DNA of 64,000 nt from Plazaster borealis. Its lineage: Eukaryota > Echinodermata > Asteroidea > Forcipulatida > Labidiasteridae. Shown piece after piece: positions 39,801 to 51,800 of this stretch. The DNA is taken from NCBI GenBank assembly GCA_021014325.1, contig CM037470.1, forward strand, positions 4,181,647 to 4,245,646. Reading direction: 5' to 3'. Each line of letters starts with the position of its first letter. Position 1 is the stretch's first letter. The notes below the pieces were generated by a model. It worked only from the letters and a program-made list of their open reading frames with translations. It was not told the DNA's origin and ran no database searches. The position numbers were made by a program, and so were the translations under genes.

Positions 39801-42800
39801 CCTCATTTATAAATTGCCACGGTGGCAATATTTTTTTAATTTTCCTACGATCTTCTTTGATTGTCCCTCAAGCTAAATAGCTAGGCTGAAATACTGATAT
39901 GACTTCCTTCACCGGTCTGACAGATTTTTAATTAAATAATCCTTTTGTACTCATCCTCCTGCAAAACAGAGACAACTTACACCCCGGAAAATGGGTGTTG
40001 AGAAGACAAAACCTTAACCTGACCGTTTTTGTTTAGCTAGCGCTGGTTTAAAACAGGTCCAAAGACGACCTCAGGAAATTAAAGGTAATGAGGCAAAAGG
40101 AAAAAAGTCTTTCTTTGCAAAAGTCAATTTAAGATCTCACAATGATGAGGATACTGGCCAATCACAGGCCACGCCGGCAAATGTTTTATTCATAAGATCC
40201 CTAAATAGACCAATCAAAACGTTCTACTTCAGGGGTGCAACAAAAAGATGAATGCTACCAAGCAGGGATACCCAGAAACGTGCTCAGCATATTCTGGTTA
40301 CCAGTCAAGGTTTCATAAGTATGAACACAGTTTTTCCATGGTAGTCTCTGCCCTAACCTGTTGACTTTAAACACTACGTATTTAAATTTACAAACTCCTT
40401 CAATTATGCCCTTTCACAAACGTAAGCTTGACCAATCAGAACCCGACAACTACAGGCTTCCTTGACAGTTTTCCAGTATAAGAGTCACACACCTACAGTG
40501 GTGACACTCACAGCCGCAGCAGCAACAAGTGTAAGATTAAAATTCTGCATTCTCCAATCTCCGACAAAACTGCTACACATCTTAAACAAAATCTACTCTG
40601 GATCAACCACACCGGGCCCTTCATCCTTCAGCACAGACCCCCACACACCAACGATCCAAAAATGACGTGGAAAGTACTCTTGGCGGTGTCCATGCTCCAC
40701 CTTACACTTTTCGTGTTGCTGGGGACAGCCCAATTTGCGAGTTTCCCAGGGTACAGTCATCCCCGTGAGCTAAGACTCTTCAACGCAGAAAACAGAGCCA
40801 TCAAAAATGTCAAATACCACATGAAAACCGCGAGCAATTACGTTATCTGTGGTCGAGACTGCAGTATGGACAAGGAATGTAAATCATTCAACTACTATAA
40901 ATGCGACAAACTGTGTGAGCTGAACAATTCTACACGGTTTGACTATCCCGAGGGCCTTCGTTGAAGTTCAGGGTGCTGTGTACTTTGATAGAAATGAAGA
41001 AACACCTCTCTTCTCATTGCCTGATAACCCAGTTGATCGCTACGGTAGTTGCAAGAAGCTCATGGAGGCTGGATACCACACGAGTTGCATCTTCAAGATC
41101 TACCCAGCCGGTTTGGCTGATGGTCTTGATGTCTACTGCGATATGGAAACTGATGGCGGAGGATGGATCGTGTTTCAGCAGAAACAGGACAGCAGCGTTT
41201 ACTTTGACCGTAACTGGACCGAGTACCAGTCTGGTTTCGGTGATATTAGCGGTGAGCATTGGCTAGGGAACGACAACCTACTGCGTCTGACCTCCGACAA
41301 TTCACATGGGCCATGGGAACTCCGCATGCATCTTATGGTACATCCAAGTTTTGCTACTGTAAAATACACAAATTTTAAAATAGCAGGTGAGACCTACACA
41401 ATGAACTTTGACACATACGATGTCAGCAGCACTACAGGTAATTGTCTTCAGTTTTACAAAGGAACCCCCTTCTCAACAAAAGACTACGACAATGACGCAA
41501 TGTTGTTTTTTAACTGTGCTCAATACTACAAAATGGCGTGGTGGTTTGATACCTGCAGTAATTATTTTACTCTTTGCGACACAAACATGAATGGGAACTG
41601 GGGTTTTCATTCTTTCAAGTTGAATATGAAGATACGTGAAACAGACCATAACTAGAGTCTTCACTTAAAATACAGTCACCCTGAAGAGCGGAGAGCAAAT
41701 TCTCACCTTGCCCAATGCATACATGTAAATAGTAACTATTTGAATAAAAAGTTCCCGATAGACGCAGTCTTTATAGGCAACTTGGGTTTGTGTCTTTAAC
41801 CCATTAGAGACCATTCATTTCTGTAAAATCATCACAAAACGCCCAGACATTGTTGATATTGTTAATTTCTTTAAGCAAATTTTGTCAGTAAAAATGTCAA
41901 CAGAAATAACATGAAACAGAAAATTTAGTTTTGTGTTTAGAAATTGGGATACTATGTTAAAATACTACATTGGAAAATTTCATATCCGGACATGACCTTT
42001 ACTTTGACCTTTTTATGTGAATGGATGTAGGTCAAACCAGGCATGCAACTGCCCGATGAAAAAAAAAGAGGAAAATTTTCAAAGGCACAACGCAAGCGCA
42101 GAGCGAGGCAGCCAAAACGCCAAGGGACATGAGACCCACAATGGTACCCTAGAAAATGTTGAGGTTTATTATGCTCTTAGCATGTACAGGCCTGTGAATG
42201 GACCCTTAAAAAAATAGCTGAAACACTACATGATGTAAGAATGATCGTGGAACGTCAAGTGAGCGCGCGTAACACACTTACGCTGGTCGAATTGGGGCAC
42301 CCCGTTGATCCAGTAACTAGGCTTATTTCACATTATTGTAGTTGTAGATTGTTGTTGCCAAGCATGTATTAGGCTTTTTTTTTTAAATCGTAAAAAACCC
42401 CCCCAAAAAAAAAAAATGTTACTTGTTAGCCAAATAAAATAAACTTAAGTACTTAAAGAGATTGTACACGTTTGGTAATTGAAACCCACTGTTTGTTTCA
42501 ATCCTATACAGTTGTAGATATATACCTTAAAACTAACCTGTGAAAATTTCATTTCAAAAAGTGGTAGTGTTTTTGAGAAATTGCCGAAAATCTGGAGCGG
42601 TTATGTCCACGCAGGAAGAGTAATCTGCAATTGGAATACACAATCTGAGACACAATTCCGTCAGATTCAAATTTGGGGGGATAAAAAGTGATATCTTTTT
42701 CCATAACCGCAGTACTTCGAAGTGAAAAGTTTCTCAAAATGCATTATACTATCCAAAGCTGCTGTACTTCTTACCAAGTAAGTTTTTATTGCCATTAATT

Positions 42801-45800
42801 TTCAGAGTCATTACCAAACGTATACAGACCCTTTAATTGTTTAAAATTGTAAAACAAATCGTGCTTACTTACTGTTTTGATGTTACTTGTTAGCCACCCT
42901 TCATAGACTAAAGTACTTAATTGTTTACTAATTTAAAACAAATCGTGCCGACTTACTGTTTTGATGTTACTTGTTAGCCACCCTTCAATAGACTAAAGTA
43001 CTTAATTGTTTACAAATTTAAAACAAATCGTGCTTACTTACTGATTTGATGTTACTTGTTAGCCACCCCACGATGTACTCAAGTACTTAATTGTTTGCAA
43101 ATTTAACACAAATCGTGCTTACTTCCTGTTTTGATGTTACTTGTTAGCCACCCTACAATGTATTCAAGTACTTAAGTGTTTGCTAATTTAAAACAAATCG
43201 TGCTTACTTACTGTTTTGATGTTACTTGTTAGCCACCCAACAATGTACTCAAGTACTTAAAGAGGAAGGGAAATGACCAATTCATTTTTTTGATGTACTA
43301 ACTTTCCAATTAATAGAGTCCTCATGTGAGTGGGGAAAAAGTTACAAGTCTCTCAAACCTCACATTAAAGTAGTGTAAATTACCATTGTATTCGATACCC
43401 TTCCAGTGCAAAATTTGTCAACATCCAAAACATCTTATGACACCATTCTGAGAAAATTTTGCACTGGAAGGGTATCGAATACAATGGCAATTTACACCAT
43501 TTTAACGTGAGATTAGAGACTTGTAATTTTTTCCCCACTTACATGAGGACTCTATCTATTGAAACATGAGTACATAGCACTAAATTGTATTGGTCATTTC
43601 TGTTCTCTTTAATTGTTTACTAATTTAAAAGAAATCGCGCTTACATGTAATTACTCTTTTGATGTTACTTGTTAGCCACCCTACGATGTACTCAAGTATT
43701 ACAATAAAATACACTGGTGTGTGTAGTGACACATTAGCAAGGACGCAACCTTTGTTTTTGTTGATGAACAGTTTTCCATTGACTAGAAACCTACCACGGC
43801 CAAATCTTCATTGCAGGTTGTTCAGGGGACCAGGTTGACTTGGTGGTGTCTGAACCGCCCCACCCCACCCCCTCGGTCAGACTGTAGCATGGACAGTGGC
43901 ATGACTAATGGGGAGGGCACCTGCCTCCACAATTGATGTCTGCTGTCCCCCCCCCCCCCCCGGGTGCCCACCCCCCCCCATTTGAAATGTTGGTCTTTTG
44001 AGATTACAAATTACCAAGCTTTAATGTGATAATTTCAATGTGTTTAAAGCAATTTTTCCATTTACACACAGACAATGTATTTGTTTTTACACTCACGCCA
44101 GATTATCTGATAACAAAATAATAGTAAATGGCATAACAAGAGCGCTGAAAATGGGCTTGTTTTAGAGACATGCAAACGGAATCTACAGTGGCCAGAAGTG
44201 CCCCCCAATAAAGAATGGTGCACCCCCTCATGCCCCCCTGAAATGTTACCCTAGTTTCGGCGCTGAGCATAAATTGCATTTATAGTCCCTCCCTGACGGC
44301 GTGGATTTCCTCTATTTGGGATTTTCCTCCTACATGTAAAACAGCTATTTCTCCATCATCTTCTCCACACATGTATATTCAGGCATTTGGATCACAGTGC
44401 TAATATCTTTTCAGGGTCCATTGGTTTCACTACAATAAATATTTAAAGGTATCATACACGTTTGGTGATGACTCAAAAACAAATATTAGCATAAAAACTT
44501 ACTTGGTAACAAGGAACGGAGAGCTGTTGATAGTATAAAACATTGTAGGAAACGACTCTCTCTGAAGTAACGTAGTTTTTGAGAAAGAGGTAATTTCTCA
44601 CTAAAATAATAAAAACTTCTTGCAAGAAGTTTTTGTTCCTATCTGAAAGCACACAAATTTGTACAACAAGGGTGTTTTTTCTTCCATCATTTTCTTGCAA
44701 CTTCGATGACCAATTGAGCCCAAATTTTCACAGGCTTGTTATTTTATGCATATGTTGGGATACACCAAGTGAAAACACTGGTCTTTGACAATTACCAAAC
44801 GTGTTCAGTGCCTTTAAATAATCACGACTGGTAGGCCTACTGTGCAAACATTTTTATTAGCAAAAAATCAATTTGTTAGAAAATACTTTTTTCCCATAAC
44901 AGGTTTCTGAAATTGGGCCCTTGTCAGGCGGAAAATTTAATTTCTTGTCTACCTAACTCCGGAAGATGTGGCATCCGTTAAATTCAAAGTGAATTTCATT
45001 CACTTTTAATTAAAAGTGAATGAAATTCATCAAGACCGATTTGATTCACGTTGGGTTGGTTGTGTAGTTTGTTTAGACCAATTTTCACCAGAGGTGTTAC
45101 GCTCCCTTTGCCCGGTAAAAAGAGCGATAAAAGATACTGGAATTTATGATCTAAATCTTCCTTTTTACCAGGAAATAAAGTCTGTCCTGAGCCAGTATGG
45201 CTCATCAGGCCAGTGTTTATATCCGGTTTCCTTGGCATAAAACATTTGAGATTATTTCTATTCCCCCTGGACAGGCTGCCAGTCCATCGTAGGTTACTCC
45301 CCAGCTCTCACAGGTACCCATTTGTACTCCTGGGTGAAGAGAAGCAATAATGGTTAAGTGTCTTGCTTAAGGACACAAGTGTCACGACCGGGACTCGAAC
45401 CCACACTCTGCTGATCAGAAACGCCACAGCTTGAGTCCGGTGCTCTTATCCGCTCGGCCACGACAAGCCACCCTTTTACCAGGAGTTACTGTGTAATCCC
45501 CAATTCCAAACCTTCGACCTTGTTTCTGACGAACAAGGATTATGAGAGATCAATAGGCTGCCGGAATGTTTTCTATTGTGTTCGGTAAGGGAGGTGAATC
45601 CGAGGTTCCAGCAAGACATGGAAATTATCGACCGTGGCTCAAGGGAAAAGGTTCCGGCAAAATCACTATGAACAAAACACATTTTCTCAAAAGAGAAGAA
45701 GAAATCCCTTTTTAGAACGTCTGTTGTCTTTACTCAGTCATGGTTTCCTTGTGACAATGATGTTCTCCCAAAAAAAGCTGTCTCGAATTTCCAGAATTTT

Positions 45801-48800
45801 TTTTAAAATTCCGAGCGACAAGTGGTTGAAATAGTCCCATGAAAGAAAAACTAAGATTATGTTACCTTTGAATGTTACTTCTGGAGTTGCCGTATCCGAG
45901 CCCTCGGTGCAAAAGTAGCCAGCGTCGCAATCTCCCGTTACCATGGTTGCGTTGATATACGCACAGAACTTCTTTGGATCACAGAGCGTGCACTGGGACT
46001 CGTTCTTGAGGCCAACTTGATTGCTGTAGCTACCGGTGGGGCATGGGCGCCAGTCATAGCCGGTGCCGTTTGGACAGTAAAATCCTTCAAGAGTGACGAG
46101 TCAAATAAAGAAAATACTGAGTATACAGTGCCTAACACACATTGGTGTATGGGTAAAACCAAATAATATTTTTTATCCACGATGCAAATATAACATCTAT
46201 TAAAATTGCCTCTAGCTACCGGGCAATCTCGGTGGTCTAGTTGGAAAGACATCTGCTCTAGAATGGCAAAGGTCGTGGGTTCGAATTCCACCAGAGTAAT
46301 ATGCCTGTGATTTTTTTTCACAGGACTCGGGAAAGCACTGAGTATACAGTGCTTTACAGACATCAGTGTACAGGTAAAACTCAAATATAATAATCTATTA
46401 AAATCGTTGTTATTGGTTTAAAATAAAGGAGACTTGAACACTAATTACGGGAAAGCTCCAATAAAGAATTTCCGAGTTTGGCCACAAAAACTCGGAAAGT
46501 ATACATCCTTTCACCAGTGGGTACGTTTACATTGAATTACTTGGGTCATTAAACTTAATGGATGAGCAGTTTAATCTGCCTGGGGCAGTCAGCAGCCCTA
46601 CTGGTTTGTGCATGATCCAATTAAGTCCACTGTTTGGAAAAGGAATTACATGGGTATAACAGGTGTTAGTTGTCAGATAAAAAAGGATGTTTTATTTAGC
46701 CTCTTTCTTTAATAGAGCTTTCCCGTAATGTGAATCCGATAAGAGTAGAACCGAGGTCGGGAAAAGGAATTACATGGATGTAACAGGTGTTAGTTGTCAG
46801 ATAAAAAAGGATGTTTTATTTTAGCCTCTTTCTTTAATAGAGCTTTCCCGTAATGTGAATCCGATAAGAGTAGAACCGAGGTCGGGCCGTTTGGACTTAC
46901 CATGTGGGCACGGTTCAGGGTCATATCCAGTGATGCAGTACGACCCTTCAGGGCAAACGTCACACTCACTACGATGCGTCGTCGTTGTATACGTCCCTGG
47001 TTCACATGGGATGGACGAGGTGGTTGGACCCGGACAGTAGTGGCCGGCCAGACAGGGGTCGCCGGTCACCCCACCGTCTTCGGGTGTCGGGGAGGTCGCG
47101 TTACCAAGACAGTAGTATCTGCGGCAAGAGGGTGGGAAAGGGAGGAAAGAAGATATCTGCTGGTAACCTAACTTTTAACCTACTTTTATCATGCCTTAAT
47201 TATCAGGATCATTTGTCAGATTCAGTTGCAAGGTATCATACAGGATTGGTAAGGATAAAAAACTTCATTGTTTAATTTTTAGTCTGAATTTTTGCTTTCT
47301 CCTGTGAATTACTTCCCTCTGAAATTGTGTCATTTTCGAGAAAACTGTATCTGTAAACCTAAAAAAAAAAAAAAAAATGCTGACTTGGGTTGTTAACCAA
47401 AATTAAAGACGGATTAAGCAAAAATGTTCACAGGTTTGTTTTTTCAAATATTGTATTGCTGATCCGTTACGTGAGTCAGGAGAAAATAGTGTAAAACCAT
47501 GCACAATTTTCAGCATGTAAACGCATTGTCCTTAATGTTGGTTGTAACAACCGAAAGCAGCTGTTGCGATTTTTTTTAGGTTTTCAGATGCAGTTTTCTC
47601 GAATATGACTTTATTTCAGAGGGAAATATTTCACAGAAAAAAATGGTTCTAGTATGAACTTCATAATCAGTAAGCTTACAGACTAAAATTAAAAAAGTTT
47701 TTATCCTTTCAGTGCCCGCTTTTTAAAAATGTTTTGAACCTAAAATGCCCAGCTTTTTGAGGTTTTTCGAAATTCTGTATAAAAAAATAAATAAATAAGT
47801 CTTTCTCACCAAACAAAATGTATCTTGCTGATTTGTGTTGCCTTGGTACATCCCAAAGTCAATAGTTTTTCTTGAGTGATAATTCCCTCTTGTGATAACA
47901 TGTATATTATGGGTCGCACATGTACGATTGATGACCCTTTTCGAGTACATAAAACAGATCGTACATGTACGATAATGGCACTTTCGAAATACATAAAATA
48001 GATTGTTATTTTATTTGATTTTTTTATGAGATATCGCCTAACATCACAAGGCCGGATGGCCACTTCAAGGTGAGGGCTACACTTAACTGATTAGGGCTGT
48101 CGACCCAAATCAACTGTCACCAGGGGCACGTTGCCACCTACTCCTAGGGCTGAAACAGGGTTACCCCCTTCACAGTCCGTAAGGATATAGGTATGTACGA
48201 CCTTGGTACTAAAAGAGTTAACAAACAAAAGACAAAGTGTATTAGGTATTAGCATTAACTTACCCGGGATCACATGGTCCACTTGGTTCAGTCAGCCCAG
48301 TGCCATTACAGAAGTAGCCCCCTCGGCAAGGTTGGCATTCTGAGGCCGTCTTCAATCCCGTGCTGTCGGACATCTTACCAACGGGACAGTCCTCTGGTAG
48401 TGGCACACCTTTTGACCGACAGACAAACATATAATAATGATAATAGTAATAATAATACCAAGCATTTTAATTTGCTCAACTTGGTGAACAAAACCACACC
48501 GCTAACAATAAGTGAATCAGAAGAAAAAAACACACAGTCAAAATCAAAATTTTAATAAAATCAAAGATCGAATGAAAGAATGCTGCATGGGATGCCATTC
48601 GACGCATTTAGGTCATTTTGGTCATCATCTGTGCATATCTGAATCTGAAATTTGTGCAATTCATAATCATAGACGTTAAACCAATGTTTGTATGAGAGAA
48701 ATTGGTTTTTGCCAGCTTGGCATTTACATCCCCCTTGTGGGAGCTTTGCCGAGTTCCCTTGTTGGGAAGATCATCTAAACAAACAAACAAACAAACAAGA

Positions 48801-51800
48801 ATAACTTGACGCTTACCGGCGGGACAGTATTGTCCAGGAGGGCAGTCTTCACCCGTCACGCCATCTGTGGGGGTAGCTGTGGAGGATTTCCCCTTACACC
48901 AAGAGCCAGCCGCGCAGTCACCTGTGGACAAACAAAGTCATCATCAGTAAGTTGGTCTTATCTTCAATTCAATGCAATTCAATCAACTTCAACGGAAAAT
49001 TCATTTCGGCCTTTTACATTCAATAAGTTATGAATATGTTAAATTACAATACGTCCTACACAAAAACATATAAAAACCACGGCAGTTCACTAAAAAAAAG
49101 GGAATGATGCAAGAAGTTATAGCCCAGGTGCTAAAAAGTTCATTCATAAATACCCCAGACAGTTTCGCTACTCCTATTGGTGGAGAACGCATCACGTGGG
49201 GGTGTTTAAACGGTTGATAAAGACACAGCTGAAGCTGTTTAAGACCGGCTGGCTTTGCGTGTTGGGCGCGCAAGCTCATGTACACCAATTTAAATTACGA
49301 AGAACGCAATTCATAGCTATTAGTAACAGCGCGTAATATGTGTGTACACGCGCGTATACACACCGACCGACGCGCACAAAACATTTTTACAAAAGTTTTT
49401 GGAAATTTGCAAACTTCGAAAAATTCGCAAATGAAACAGTGTGACATTGTCTATAATTGTGATATTATATTGCTTTTTAACATAAGGGCATTTATGAATG
49501 GGAATAAAAGAGTAGTGACTCGTTCTTAAACGGCCGTTTAAAACCTTGCAGGGTCGTGGCTGTGCGATAAAGGCCCTCGCCTTCGCTCGGCCTTTATCAC
49601 ACGGCCACGACCCTGCCGGTTTTAAACGTCGCCTACTCTTTTATTCCCTTATTTACAATTGCTAGTGAGCACATTGTGCTTCGCAAATTTAAGAGGAAAA
49701 CAAAGATGATGTAGGTCTTAAAGGCACTGAATACGTTTGGTGATTGTCAAAGACCAGTGTTCTCACTTGGTGTATCCCAACATATGCATAAAATAACAAG
49801 CCTGTGAAAATTTGGGCTCAATTGGTCATTGAAGTTGCAAGAAAATTATGAAAGAAAAACACCCTTGTTGTACAAATTTGTGTGCTTTCAGATATAGGAA
49901 TAAAAACTTCTTGCAAGAAGTTTTTATTAATTTAGTGAGAAATTACCTCTTTCTCAAAAACTACGTTACTTCAGAGGGAGTCGTTTCCTACAATGTTTTA
50001 TACTACCAACAGCTCTCTGTTGCTTGTTACCAAGTAAGTTTTTATGCTAATATTTGTTTTGAATCATTACCAAACGTGTACGATACCTTTAAGTCTAAAC
50101 ACCTATGTGTAGCAGGCATTTTTCCACAAAGTTGCAAATCAGTCTTTAACATTTGGTAAACTGATTTTTGTACAAATTCTTGAAACATTTCAACTAAATT
50201 TCAGGAGCTCACACATAATAGTTTTGTAGTAAACAATAAATAACCTTGACCGGCTCTGACCTTTGCCATCTCCAAGTGTTGGTCTCAGTCTCGGACTCAT
50301 TACGTAAATTTCCCATTAACCAAAATCTCTGAATTCTACTCACTGGTTTCATTGTGAATCTTATCAGTTGTTACCAGTAAAGTAGTTGTAATATAAACAT
50401 TCAACCTGGAACCCACTTCCCCCAAGGCCAGTGATCATGACCCACAGGCCTACTATTGGTCTCAAATAACCGAAATGCTGAAGAGCAGAGAGAAAGTTCT
50501 TCTGTCTCTTATTCGATTTCTCTCGATATAAATTGGTCGATTTTTACGATTCAAAGTTAATTTCATGATAGCATTTAAACACTGTTTCCCAATACTTCAC
50601 ATTATAAACAAAAACCCTGTGAAATTTTGTTGGTATCTGTGTCAGTAAACTCACAGGCAGTGACACCCTAAACCACATGTTTACACCTCATAAACTTTTG
50701 ATCAGATAAGAAAAAGATCGTGTTGAAAACTGCTCTTTCTCAAACCGGTGAGTACCAACCCGAGTTTGTCATAGGCAAACTCGGGTCTGCTTTAAAGGCA
50801 CTGAACACGTTTGGAAATTGTCAAAAACCAGTGTTCTCACTTGGTGTATCCCAACATATGCATAAAATAATAAGCCTGTGAAAATTTGGGCTCAATTGGT
50901 CATCGAAGTTGCAAGAAAATTATGAAAGATAAAACACCCTAGTTGTACAACTGTGTGCTTTCAGATAGGAATAAAAACTTCTTGCAAAAAGTTTTTATTA
51001 TTTTAGTGAGAAATTACCTCTTTCTCAAAAACTACGTTACTTCAGAGGGAGTCGTTTCCTACAATGTTTTGTATCAACAGCTCTCCGTTGCTTGTTACCA
51101 AGTAAGTTTTTATGCTAATATTTGTTTAGAGTCATTACCAAACGTGAACGATATCTTTAAAGGGTGATTCACGTAATGTCTAGGTCCCAAAAGTCAACCA
51201 CTTCAAAAATGAAATAAAGATAATCCCATCTCACCCTTGTAGCTGGACAAGCCGACCTCGTCGCAGTATTTCCCGGCGGGGCAGTCAATGCACTGGTCTT
51301 CCCTCTCCAATAACGTCTGGTTACCGAAGGTACCAAGGGGGCAGCCGTGCTGTGTGTCGTACTCGGTGCCGTTTGGACAGTAGTATCCGATGGGACAAGG
51401 GTAGAAGGTGTAGTCACTGATCGGAGCGTCGGCCACATTGCAGTAGTAACCTGTTGGTCATTGATGTCATAATTGCATGAGAGACATAAGACATAAGAAA
51501 ACTTTATTGATCTACAAAAGAAGAAATTGCATTGCTCACACAAGTAATGCACGTATCTACCAATAAGGTACTCAATGCGCTTCAACAAAGACAAACATTT
51601 GAGATAGGTTTTTGAGATTTTTGAATTGTGAAACCAAGGTGCTGCGGCGCATTCAGCAGCCACTGCCAGAAACACCTCGGCACACCCCTTCTCTTTAGCG
51701 ATAAGTGTAACTGGGTTCCTTTACGTGCATTCCACAACACAAAGGACCTACGGCTTTAGAGGGAGTTTATACTTTTGGTAAATTTCAAAGACCAGTATCT

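Larger units (their letters stand above)
42415..43720. repeat. 84-bp tandem array with two insertions
   Basis: Seven occurrences of GTTACTTGTTAGCCA (from 42417 to about 43665), each unit also with AAGTACTTAATTGTTT and AAACAAATCGTGCTTACTTA. Unit spacing about 84 bases. Two elements (42453-42836 and 43257-43612) interrupt it. Confidence 0.88.
38690..45865 (-). other. Largest intron (E40 to E39), 7.2 kb
   Basis: Bounded by the E40 donor GTAACA and the E39 acceptor TCTTTAG. It contains, left to right, a tRNA-derived SINE, a tandem pair at 39473-39715, the FReD gene, a dispersed repeat shared with 54.7 kb, the 84-bp array with two insertions, a type A element and a long SINE. Poly-C tracts occur near 39035-39050 and 43950-43980. 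No further exon pattern was seen in it. Confidence 0.75.
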
